A stretch of 36,772 bases of DNA, taken from positions 1 to 36,772 of the forward strand of contig CANGOE010000021.1 of the NCBI GenBank assembly GCA_947455455.1, written 5' to 3'. The notes under the pieces were generated by a model, which did no database searches, was not told where the DNA came from, and saw only the letters and a program-made list of their open reading frames with translations. Below are positions 1-7,589 of this stretch, piece after piece (positions within the stretch are counted from its first letter, which is position 1; every line of letters begins with the position of its first letter). The position numbers and the translations under genes were made by a program. The stretch comes from Hyphomicrobiales bacterium. Lineage in GTDB: Bacteria; Pseudomonadota; Alphaproteobacteria; Rhizobiales; Beijerinckiaceae.

Positions 1-21
1 GCGAAATAAAGGATCAATCGC

Positions 22-2700
22 ATGATGAAATGGGTTTATTCTTTCGGTGATGGAAGCGCGGAAGGCCAGTCCGGCATGCGCAACCTGTTGGGTGGCAAAG
101 GCGCCAATCTGGCTGAAATGAGCAATCTCGGCTTGCCGGTTCCTCCCGGTCTGACTATTTCAACCGAAGTCTGCACCTATTATTATGCGCATAACGAGAC
201 CTATCCGCCCGAACTCGAAGGGCAGGTCGAAGCCGCTCTGGCACAAGTCGGCACGCTGACGGGCCGTATTTTTGGTGATTCCGAGAATCCTCTGTTGCTG
301 TCGGTGCGCTCGGGCGCGCGTGCCTCGATGCCGGGCATGATGGATACCGTGCTCAATCTCGGTTTGAATGATGTGACGGTCGAAGCGGTGGCCAAAAGCT
401 CCGGCGATGCGCGCTTTGCCTATGACAGCTACCGCCGTTTCATCCAGATGTTCTCCAATGTCGTGCTGAACATCGACCACCATCATTTCGAAGACATTCT
501 GGAAGAATACAAGGACCGCAAGGCCTACCAGCTCGACACCGATCTGAAGGCCGACGAATGGAAGCTGGTCATTGCCTCCTACAAGGATCTGGTGGCCCGC
601 GAGAGCGGCAAGCCGTTTCCGCAGGATCCCAAACAGCAGTTGTGGGGCGCCATCGGTGCGGTGTTCGGTTCGTGGATGAACCAGCGCGCCATCAAATATC
701 GTGAATTGCATGCCATTCCCGCCTCATGGGGCACAGCTGTCAATGTGCAGTCGATGGTGTTCGGCAATCTGGGCGAAACCTCTGCGACTGGCGTGGCCTT
801 TACCCGCAATCCGTCGACCGGTAAAAAGGAGCTTTACGGCGAGTTCCTGATCAATGCGCAGGGCGAGGATGTGGTGGCGGGGATCCGCACCCCGCAAAAC
901 ATCACCGAAATTGCCCGCATCGAGGCGGAATCCGACAAGCCCTCGCTCGAAGTCGCGATGCCGGAAGCCTATGCGGAATTCATCCGCATTTGCGGCCTGC
1001 TCGAAAAGCATTACCGCGATGTGCAGGATGTCGAATTCACCATCGAACGCGGCAAGCTGTGGATGTTGCAAACCCGTTCGGGCAAGCGCACCGCCAAAGC
1101 GGCGTTGAAAATCGCTGTCGATATGGTGGCCGAGGGCCTGATCACCCGCGAGGAGGCTGTGGGCCGCATCGAGCCTGCCGCTCTTGACCAGTTGTTGCAT
1201 CCGACCATTGACCCCAAAGCCGAGCGCAAGATCATTGCCTCCGGCCTGCCTGCCTCGCCCGGTGCGGCGGCGGGTAAAATCGTGTTTGACTCGGATGAGG
1301 CCGAAGCCGCCAAGGCTTCGGGCCGCAAGGTCATTCTGGTGCGGGTGGAAACCTCGCCGGAAGATATTCACGGCATGCATGCCGCTGAAGGCATTCTGAC
1401 CACCCGTGGCGGCATGACCTCGCATGCGGCCGTGGTGGCGCGCGGCATGGGCAAGCCTTGCGTATCGGGTGCGGGCAGTCTGCGCGTCGACTACGCCACC
1501 CAGACCATGACCGCAGGCGGTGTGAAGTTGAAGAAGGGCGATTTCATCACCATTGACGGCTCGCTCGGCCAGGTGTTGCAGGGCCATGTCAAAATGCTGG
1601 AGCCGGAATTGTCGGGCGAATTCAGCACGCTGATGGAATGGGCGGATTCAATCCGCAAGCTCAAGGTGCGCACCAATGCGGATACTCCGCTTGATGCCCG
1701 CACCGCCCGCAGTTTTGGCGCGGAAGGCATCGGCCTGTGCCGCACCGAGCATATGTTCTTTGAAGGCGAACGCATCATCGCGGTGCGCGAGATGATCCTT
1801 TCGGATGACGCGAAGGGCCGCCGCGCCGCTCTCGCCAAATTGTTGCCGATGCAACGCAGTGACTTCTATGATCTGTTTACAATCATGAAGGGCCTGCCCG
1901 TCACCATCCGTCTGCTCGATCCGCCTTTGCATGAATTCCTGCCCCATTCGGACTCGGAAATTGCCGAAGTCGCCAAAGCCATGGGCGCTTCGGAAGACAA
2001 GCTCCGCCGCCGTGCGACGGAATTGCATGAATTCAACCCGATGCTCGGGTTCCGTGGGTGCCGTCTGGCGATTGCCTATCCCGAAATCGCCGAGATGCAG
2101 GCCCGTGCGATTTTCGAGGCGGCAGTGGATGCGGCGCGTGATACCGGCGAACCGGTGATCCCCGAAGTGATGGTGCCGCTGGTGTTCGGCAAGCCCGAAT
2201 TCGATCTGGTCAAAGGCCGGATCGATGCGATGGCCGAAGCGGTGCGTCAGGAAAAACAGATGCCGGTCACCTATCAGGTCGGCACCATGATCGAATTGCC
2301 GCGCGCCTGCCTTATGGCGAAGGAAATTGCCGAAACTGCCGAATTCTTCTCCTTCGGGACCAATGATCTGACACAGACCTGCTTGGGGATTTCGCGCGAC
2401 GATGCGTCGAGCTTCCTCGGTCCTTACACCGCGCAAGGGATTTTGCCTGCCGATCCGTTCGTGACGATCGACCGCGAAGGCGTGGGCGAGCTGGTGAAAA
2501 TCGGCGTCGAACGCGGTCGCCAGACCCGTCCGGATATCAAGCTCGGTATTTGCGGCGAGCATGGCGGTGATCCTGCCTCCGTGACCTTCTGTCACGAGGT
2601 CGGGCTGGATTATGTATCCTGCTCGCCCTACCGCGTGCCGATTGCCCGTCTGGCCGCCGCACAGGCCGCCTTGGGCGTCAAGCCTGCCGGCCAGGCCTGA
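22..2700 (+). CDS. ppdK: pyruvate, phosphate dikinase
   Basis: Interconverts pyruvate + ATP + Pi with PEP + AMP + PPi in the cytosol, linking glycolysis and gluconeogenesis. At 892 aa it is full length for the family. An N-terminal nucleotide-binding region covers about residues 1-370. The swivelling phosphohistidine domain contains TRGGMTSHAAVVARG, with catalytic His near residue 468. The C-terminal PEP/pyruvate barrel ends with GICGEHGGDP, whose Cys near residue 844 is the expected general acid/base. The ATG at 22 follows AAAGGA; a second in-frame ATG lies immediately after it. A small membrane-protein gene starts 2-5 nt downstream, so the two are probably cotranscribed. Its own promoter lies outside the window. 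Confidence 0.97.
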   Translation: MMKWVYSFGDGSAEGQSGMRNLLGGKGANLAEMSNLGLPVPPGLTISTEVCTYYYAHNETYPPELEGQVEAALAQVGTLTGRIFGDSENPLLLSVRSGARASMPGMMDTVLNLGLNDVTVEAVAKSSGDARFAYDSYRRFIQMFSNVVLNIDHHHFEDILEEYKDRKAYQLDTDLKADEWKLVIASYKDLVARESGKPFPQDPKQQLWGAIGAVFGSWMNQRAIKYRELHAIPASWGTAVNVQSMVFGNLGETSATGVAFTRNPSTGKKELYGEFLINAQGEDVVAGIRTPQNITEIARIEAESDKPSLEVAMPEAYAEFIRICGLLEKHYRDVQDVEFTIERGKLWMLQTRSGKRTAKAALKIAVDMVAEGLITREEAVGRIEPAALDQLLHPTIDPKAERKIIASGLPASPGAAAGKIVFDSDEAEAAKASGRKVILVRVETSPEDIHGMHAAEGILTTRGGMTSHAAVVARGMGKPCVSGAGSLRVDYATQTMTAGGVKLKKGDFITIDGSLGQVLQGHVKMLEPELSGEFSTLMEWADSIRKLKVRTNADTPLDARTARSFGAEGIGLCRTEHMFFEGERIIAVREMILSDDAKGRRAALAKLLPMQRSDFYDLFTIMKGLPVTIRLLDPPLHEFLPHSDSEIAEVAKAMGASEDKLRRRATELHEFNPMLGFRGCRLAIAYPEIAEMQARAIFEAAVDAARDTGEPVIPEVMVPLVFGKPEFDLVKGRIDAMAEAVRQEKQMPVTYQVGTMIELPRACLMAKEIAETAEFFSFGTNDLTQTCLGISRDDASSFLGPYTAQGILPADPFVTIDREGVGELVKIGVERGRQTRPDIKLGICGEHGGDPASVTFCHEVGLDYVSCSPYRVPIARLAAAQAALGVKPAGQA

Positions 2701-2702
2701 TC

Positions 2703-3005
2703 TTGATGAAAACGACCATCACGACACAGGTTTTCCTTGCCGTGATGGTGCTGTCGGGCTTGGCTACAGGTGGCTTGGCCACGCTGTTTCCCGACATCGC
2801 CCATGGGCGCTTTCCGTCCTATAGCTGGCCGCTGATCGCGGCATTTGTGTGCGAATTGTTGATGCGCCCGCGCATCGAGACCGGGCAGATGCCGCCTCTG
2901 GCGATGGAGATGCGCTTTTTGGGCGTGATCGGAGCGACGCTGATTGCCTATGGCGTGGAATATTGGCTTTTGGGGATGCAGGCTGTCGAGCCGGTTGCCC
3001 AATAA
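2703..3005 (+). CDS. small membrane protein, unknown function
   Basis: A 100-residue hydrophobic protein whose function I do not recognise. Three probable membrane segments are visible, at about residues 8-30, 40-56 and 70-93, with a short charged stretch (RPRIETGQ) between the second and third. The frame opens with TTG at 2703 followed directly by ATG at 2706, and the ATG is the more likely start. It begins within 5 nt of the ppdK stop, which suggests translational coupling to ppdK. It converges on nadC, with only 8 nt between the two stop codons; that spacer plus flanking bases forms the 10-bp palindrome AATCCGGATT (3004-3013). Confidence 0.7.
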   Translation: MMKTTITTQVFLAVMVLSGLATGGLATLFPDIAHGRFPSYSWPLIAAFVCELLMRPRIETGQMPPLAMEMRFLGVIGATLIAYGVEYWLLGMQAVEPVAQ

Positions 3006-3013
3006 TCCGGATT

Positions 3014-3868
3014 TTAGCGGACCTGAATATCCAGCCCCAGATCGAGCACGCGCGGCGAATGGGTCAACGCGCCGACCGAGACCATATCCACACCGGTAGC
3101 CGCAATCGCGGCCACGGTGTCGAGAGTGACCCCGCCGGAGGCTTCCGTCAGCATCACCCCTTCGACCAATGCGACAGCCTCGCGCAAGGTCTCGACATTC
3201 ATATTGTCGAGCAGGACCACATCGGCCCCTTCGGTCAGCACTTCGCGCAATTGGGCGATGGTATCGACTTCGATCTCGATCTTGACCAGATGGCCGACCG
3301 AGGCTTTGGCCGCCCGCAACGCCGCCGCGACACCACCCGCCACGGCAATATGGTTATCCTTGATCAGGACTGCATCATCCAGACCGTAACGATGGTTGAA
3401 GCCGCCGCCACAGCGCACCGCATATTTTTCGAAAGCGCGTAAACCGGGGGTGGTTTTGCGGGTGCAGACAATCCGGCATTCGGTGCCCGCGACCTGTTGC
3501 ACGAAGCGGTTGGTGAGCGAGGCGATGCCCGATAACCGGCCGAGAAAATTCAAGGCCACCCGTTCGGCCGACAGCAAAGCGCGGGCCGAGCCTTCGATTT
3601 CAGCCACCACATCGCCGGGGCTGACATGATGGCCATCGCCGACAAGGGCGGTAAAGCGCAAGCCCGGCGCAATCATGTGAAAGGCGGCTTCGGCCAGAGG
3701 CAAACCGGCGATCACGCCTTCCTCGCGCGAGGCAATCACCGCCCGCGCACCGGCCGAAGCCGGAATGGTCGCGGTGGTGGTGATATCTCCGGCGCGGCCC
3801 AGATCTTCCTCCAGCGCCCGGCGGACGCTGTCCTGGATCAGCAAGGGGTTGAGAAAGGCTATGCTCAT
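3014..3868 (-). CDS. nadC: nicotinate-nucleotide pyrophosphorylase (carboxylating)
   Basis: Quinolinate phosphoribosyltransferase: converts quinolinate and PRPP to nicotinate mononucleotide, CO2 and PPi, the step after NadA in de novo NAD synthesis. The 284-aa length is normal. Family motifs are present in order: an N-terminal [12 protein letters not shown] region, RKTTPGLR near residue 136, the [11 protein letters not shown] loop, the substrate-binding IKDNHI, and EIEVD plus the barrel strand VLLDNM. The ATG at 3868 follows AAAGGCGGA in good position. It starts 24 nt after the stop that an unshifted nadA would have, so nadA-nadC is one operon. In the shifted reading frame nadA instead runs through the first part of nadC. 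Confidence 0.96.
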   Translation of the reverse strand: MSIAFLNPLLIQDSVRRALEEDLGRAGDITTTATIPASAGARAVIASREEGVIAGLPLAEAAFHMIAPGLRFTALVGDGHHVSPGDVVAEIEGSARALLSAERVALNFLGRLSGIASLTNRFVQQVAGTECRIVCTRKTTPGLRAFEKYAVRCGGGFNHRYGLDDAVLIKDNHIAVAGGVAAALRAAKASVGHLVKIEIEVDTIAQLREVLTEGADVVLLDNMNVETLREAVALVEGVMLTEASGGVTLDTVAAIAATGVDMVSVGALTHSPRVLDLGLDIQVR

Positions 3869-3892
3869 CGGATGGTCCGCCTTTGGCAGGGA

Positions 3893-5042
3893 TCAGGCAT
3901 TCAGATTGATCATCCGCTCGATCGGCAGACGCGCCCGCTCGGTGATCACCGTGCCCAATATCCTGCACTTCCTCGGTCATATAGACGAGGGAATGCAGGA
4001 TATTGGGCAAGGTGATCATCTTCATATGCGGGCACAGATTGCACGGCTTGATGAATTCCACATCCGGCACTTCCGCCGCCACATTGGAGGCCATCGAACA
4101 TTCGGTCACCATCACCACTTTGGCAGGACGGCGGGTTTTGACCCAATCGATCATATGGGCGGTCGAGCCGGTAAAATCGGCTTCGGCCAGCACATCGGGC
4201 GGACATTCGGGATGGGCGATGATCTGGACAGACGGATCGGCATCGCGATAGGCGCGCAGTTCCTCGCCCGTGAAGCGCTCGTGCACCTCGCAATGGCCCT
4301 TCCACAGGATCAGCTTCACCTTGGTCAGGGTCTGGACATATTTGCCCAGATATTCGTCGGGCAGGAAAATCACGCGATCGGTGCCCAGACTTTCCACCAC
4401 CTGCACGGCATTGGACGAGGTGCAGCAGATATCGGTTTCAGCCTTCACATCGGCGGTCGAATTGACATAGGTCACCACCGGCACACCGGGATAACGCTGT
4501 TTGAGCAGGCGGATATCGGCTCCGGTGATCGAGGAGGCCAGCGAGCATCCGGCACGGCTGTCGGGGATCAGCACCGTGCGGTGCGGGTTGAGCAGTTTCG
4601 AGGTTTCGGCCATGAAATGCACGCCGCACTGCACGATCACGTCGCCTTCGGCCTTGGTGGCCAGACGCGCCAGTTGCAGGCTGTCACCCACAACATCGGC
4701 CACCCCGTGGAAGATTTCGGGAGCCTGATAGTTATGGGCCAGGATCACCGCATTGCGTTGCTTCTTGATGCGGTTGATGGCGTGGATATAGGGCGCGTGA
4801 AAAGGCCATTCGACCGAGGGAATGATGTTTTTCAGGCGCTCGTAAATGGGGGCGGTTTCGCGCTCGACGGCAGGGGTCCACTTGACCTCCGGCATATCGA
4901 TGGCCGGCCATTCGCGCGTCGAGGTTACGATGGGTCCCGCCATGGCCTGTCCATGCAAACCAGCCGCAACCAATCCTTCGGCTACCAATCCCTTGGCCAC
5001 GTCATGTGCGTTTGTCTGCGTCGCCTGTTGCATCGAAGCCAT
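3893..5042 (-). CDS. nadA: quinolinate synthase, frameshifted near the 3' end
   Basis: Condenses iminoaspartate with dihydroxyacetone phosphate to quinolinate using a [4Fe-4S] cluster. The three expected cluster cysteines are visible in [19 protein letters not shown] and NLCPHMK. The conserved C-terminal tail [17 protein letters not shown], ending at 3893-3895, lies one frame away from the rest of the gene. The break falls inside the inverted repeat at 3944-4017. As read, the main frame loses this tail and continues through nadC out of frame to 3600. The coordinates given are the restored gene, about 383 codons. I chose the ATG at 5042 because GGAGG lies 5 nt upstream; an in-frame ATG at 5084 would put operator 1 inside the coding region. 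nadC follows directly; no nadB lies between them. Confidence 0.85.
3944..4017. repeat. 32-bp near-perfect inverted repeat inside nadA
   Basis: The arms are 3944-3975 and 3986-4017, matching at 29 of 32 positions around a 10-nt spacer (GTCATATAGA). The inner core, 3952-3967 against 3994-4009, is 16 bp and perfect. The left arm, read on the minus strand, encodes the conserved NadA stretch [11 protein letters not shown]. The right arm encodes residues unlike NadA, and the reading frame shifts there by one base. The mismatches lie at the arm edges, where the native residues EEV and VITER are still legible. This suggests the core was copied from the left arm. Confidence 0.93.
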
Positions 5043-5054
5043 CAGAGCCTCCAT

Positions 5055-5073
5055 TATGCTCGTTTTGAGCATA
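5055..5073. promoter_or_regulatory. palindromic operator 1 of nadA (candidate NadQ site)
   Basis: A perfect inverted repeat TATGCTC-GTTTT-GAGCATA of 19 bp. It lies in the nadA leader, just upstream of the GGAGG ribosome site, roughly 50-70 nt downstream of the predicted transcription start. A near copy lies 55 bp away (centre to centre), about five helical turns. Assignment to NadQ is inference: NadQ is known as the predicted repressor of nadABC in Alphaproteobacteria, and a nadQ gene is present in this window. Confidence 0.8.
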
Positions 5074-5110
5074 TCAAAGTCCATAAAAATGGCCGCACCT
5101 TTACGACCAA

Positions 5111-5128
5111 ATACTCATTTTGAGCATA
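5111..5128. promoter_or_regulatory. palindromic operator 2 of nadA (candidate NadQ site)
   Basis: ATACTC-ATTTT-GAGCAT (5111-5127, plus a trailing A) is the same motif as operator 1 with one mismatch in the arms. It covers the predicted transcription start of nadA, immediately downstream of the -10 box. That is a typical position for a repressor blocking promoter escape. Confidence 0.75.
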
Positions 5129-5131
5129 AGC

Positions 5132-5160
5132 ATTATACTGCACTCGCTTGTGTCTGACCA
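5132..5160 (-). promoter_or_regulatory. nadA promoter
   Basis: On the minus strand a perfect -10 box TATAAT (5137-5132) is preceded, at a 17-nt spacing, by TGGTCA (5160-5155), which matches TTGACA at four of six positions. Transcription would start near 5125, inside operator 2, and give a leader of about 80 nt before the ATG at 5042. Confidence 0.7.
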
Positions 5161-5221
5161 GTGGCTTATAGGACAAAGATTGATGCGGGTTGGATGGAGC
5201 TGTTCTGCGTCTGGAACATGT

Positions 5222-5235
5222 TTGATCTATGTCAA
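5222..5235. promoter_or_regulatory. possible FNR/FixK-type box
   Basis: TTGAT-CTAT-GTCAA matches the FNR/FixK-family consensus TTGAT-N4-ATCAA at all but one base. Its centre is about 108 nt upstream of the MFS transporter start and about 100 nt upstream (minus strand) of the nadA transcription start. The MFS gene is the more natural target. This is a single motif match, without other evidence. Confidence 0.4.
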
Positions 5236-5336
5236 ACACAGTGGCCATGCTATGCGGGATTGATTAAACCATCATTGGGCGCGGCGGTAAAGATGAATCG
5301 CCGGACGCCGAATGACAGAGCGGGGGAACGGATAGC

Positions 5337-6584
5337 ATGGCACAAGCGCAAAGCAGTGACACCCAAGGCGGTTCCGGTCGGACCTATGCGCCCTTGCTGA
5401 TTCTGGCGGCGGGTTGCCTGATCGGCATGGTGACCTTCGGTCCGCGCTCCTCGATCGGCCTGTTCCAGATCCCGATGTCGACGGGGAATGGCTGGGGACG
5501 CGAGGTGTTCTCCTTCTCGGTGGCGATCCAGAACCTGTTATGGGGCGTGGGCCAGCCTTTCGCGGGAGCGATGGCCGACCGCTTCGGCACCACGCGGGTG
5601 CTGTGTGTCGGGGCTTTGCTCTATGGTTTGGGGCAAGTGATGATGGCCTATGCCGATACGCCGACCAGTCTAACGGTGGCGACAGGCGGGCTGATCGGCT
5701 TTGGTCTGGCGGGTTGTTCGTTCAATGTCGTGCTGGCGGCCTTCGGCAAGGTCTTGCCCGAACAATGGCGCGGTATTGCCTTCGGGGCAGGCACGGCGGC
5801 CGGCTCGTTCGGACAGTTCCTGTTTCCCCCGATTGCCAGCGCCTTGATCGATTCAATCGGCTGGCAGGAAACGGCCATCATGTTCGGTATAACTCTGTTG
5901 CTGGTCCTGCCGTTGTCGATCCCGTTGGCGACCCGCGCCCTCAGTCAGGAAGCGGCTTCCTCGACCCCGAAACAATCGATCTCGCAGGCCCTGTCGGAAG
6001 CCTTCCGCCACAAAAGCTATGTCCTGCTGGTGCTGGGCTTTTTCACCTGCGGCTTCCAGCTGGCCTTCATCACCGCCCATATGCCGGCCTATCTCAATGA
6101 TCTGGGCATGCCTGCCTGGGTGGGGGGCTGGACGCTGGCTTTGATCGGACTGGCGAATGCGGCGGGCTCGCTCTTGTCGGGTTATTATTCCAGCCGTGTG
6201 CCCAAGCGGTATCTGTTGGCCCTGATCTATTTCGGGCGTTCGCTGGCCATTCTCTATTTCATTCTGGCTCCGGCCTCGCCTGCCAATGCGCTGATTTTTG
6301 GCGCGGCGATCGGCCTGTTGTGGCTGTCGACGGTGCCGCCGACCTCGGGTCTGGTGATTTTGATGTTCGGCCCGCGTTACATGGCCATGCTGTATGGCTT
6401 TGCTTTCTTCTCGCACCAGCTCGGCGGCTTTTTGGGGGTCTATCTGGGCGGGTCACTCTACGAGATGACGGGGTCCTATGTCGTGGTCTGGTGGCTGTCG
6501 ATTGCCTTGGGGATCGTTTCGGCCCTGATCAATTTGCCGATTAGCGAGACGGCGGTGGTTCGCCCCGTTCCCGCGAACGCCTGA
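5337..6584 (+). CDS. MFS transporter, substrate unknown
   Basis: A 415-residue major facilitator superfamily permease with about twelve hydrophobic segments. The loop after the second helix carries GAMADRFGTTRVL, the MFS G-x-x-x-D-R-x-G motif. A central cytoplasmic loop with polar residues (SQEAASSTPKQSISQ) separates the two six-helix halves. The N-terminal FGPRSSIGLF and GWGREVFSF stretches recall the monocarboxylate/oxalate-formate branch, but I cannot name a substrate. The ATG at 5337 has GGGGGAAC upstream. It is divergent from nadA, so one might suspect a nicotinate or quinolinate carrier, but both operators sit at the nadA promoter and not near this gene. A possible FNR/FixK box precedes it. 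The reductase gene follows 18 nt later, probably in the same transcript. Confidence 0.9.
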   Translation: MAQAQSSDTQGGSGRTYAPLLILAAGCLIGMVTFGPRSSIGLFQIPMSTGNGWGREVFSFSVAIQNLLWGVGQPFAGAMADRFGTTRVLCVGALLYGLGQVMMAYADTPTSLTVATGGLIGFGLAGCSFNVVLAAFGKVLPEQWRGIAFGAGTAAGSFGQFLFPPIASALIDSIGWQETAIMFGITLLLVLPLSIPLATRALSQEAASSTPKQSISQALSEAFRHKSYVLLVLGFFTCGFQLAFITAHMPAYLNDLGMPAWVGGWTLALIGLANAAGSLLSGYYSSRVPKRYLLALIYFGRSLAILYFILAPASPANALIFGAAIGLLWLSTVPPTSGLVILMFGPRYMAMLYGFAFFSHQLGGFLGVYLGGSLYEMTGSYVVVWWLSIALGIVSALINLPISETAVVRPVPANA

Positions 6585-6602
6585 CCAAGCGGAGAGCGCA
6601 CA

Positions 6603-7589
6603 ATGTCGACATTCAAAGCGGTTGTCATCGAAAAGTCCGAGGCGGGCCAGACCATCGGCTTCCAGCAGGTCGGTGATGATTTTCTGATGGATGGGGATGT
6701 GACGGTGCGCATCACCCATTCCACCGTCAATTACAAAGACGGCTTGGCCGTCACCGGAAAATCGCCGGTGGTGCGGCGGTTTCCGATGATCCCGGGGATC
6801 GACTTTGCCGGGATCGTGCTTTCCTCCACCTCTCCCGACTACAAAGCCGGTGATGAGGTGATCCTGAATGGCTGGGGTGTCGGTGAAACCCATCTGGGAG
6901 CCTATTCGGAGCGCGCCCGCGTCAAGGCCCAATGGCTGTTGCCCAAGCCCGACGGTTTGAGCCTTGCGGAATGTATGGCGATCGGCACGGCAGGCTACAC
7001 CGCCATGCTGGCGGTGATGGCTCTGGAAAAGCATGGCTTGACCCCGCAAAATGGTCCCGTGGTGGTGACAGGTGCGGCAGGCGGTGTCGGTTCGGTCGCC
7101 GTGACATTGCTGGCCAAACTGGGCTGGCATGTGATCGCTTCGACCGGACGGACCAGCGAGGCCGATTATCTCAAACATCTTGGTGCCAGCGAGATCATGG
7201 ACCGTGCCGAACTCTCGGCACCCGGTCGCGCTTTGGGCAAGGAGCGTTGGGCGGCGGCAGTGGATTCGGTCGGCTCGCATACGCTGGCCAATCTGATTGC
7301 CCAGACGCAGTATCACGGCGCTGTGGCGGCGTGCGGACTGGCGCAGGGCATGGATCTGCCAGCATCTGTCGCACCCTTCATCCTGCGGGGTGTGGCGCTG
7401 TTGGGGATCGATAGCGTGATGTGCCCCGTGGCCAAACGGCGCGAGGCGTGGCGGCGGCTGTCGGTCGATCTCGACCGCGCCAAGCTCAATGCCATGACCA
7501 CCCATGTGGCCTTTGCCGATGTGCTGGATACGGCCCGCGCCATTCTGGATGGCACCGTGCGCGGCCGCGTGGTGGTCGATATCGGTTGA
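6603..7589 (+). CDS. acuI: acrylyl-CoA reductase / YhdH-type quinone oxidoreductase
   Basis: A 328-aa zinc-independent medium-chain dehydrogenase/reductase of the YhdH/AcuI family. Known members reduce acrylyl-CoA to propionyl-CoA with NADPH and detoxify acrylate. Visible features are STVNYKDGLA near the N-terminus, GIDFAGIV, the nucleotide-binding GAAGGVGSVAV near residue 160, and ASTGRTSEADYLKHLGA after the Rossmann fold. It starts 18 nt after the MFS gene with GGAGAG upstream, suggesting an operon. Its stop is back to back with that of the convergent LysR gene (TGATCA at 7587-7592). The exact substrate is inferred from family membership. Confidence 0.85.
   Translation: MSTFKAVVIEKSEAGQTIGFQQVGDDFLMDGDVTVRITHSTVNYKDGLAVTGKSPVVRRFPMIPGIDFAGIVLSSTSPDYKAGDEVILNGWGVGETHLGAYSERARVKAQWLLPKPDGLSLAECMAIGTAGYTAMLAVMALEKHGLTPQNGPVVVTGAAGGVGSVAVTLLAKLGWHVIASTGRTSEADYLKHLGASEIMDRAELSAPGRALGKERWAAAVDSVGSHTLANLIAQTQYHGAVAACGLAQGMDLPASVAPFILRGVALLGIDSVMCPVAKRREAWRRLSVDLDRAKLNAMTTHVAFADVLDTARAILDGTVRGRVVVDIG

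Noticed and set aside
3976-4010. Programmed +1 frameshift in nadA
   Set aside because: A GGG-C slip could restore the frame, but no known nadA uses frameshifting and the inverted copy explains the break more simply.
3765-5123. A 452-codon plus-strand frame across nadA
   Set aside because: It is antisense to nadA, rich in His/Gly/Gln as mirror frames are, and lacks any recognisable motif.
5161-5400. A small plus-strand frame in the nadA-MFS gap
   Set aside because: It overlaps the MFS start in another frame, has no ribosome site and no consistent codon use; the region is better explained as regulatory.
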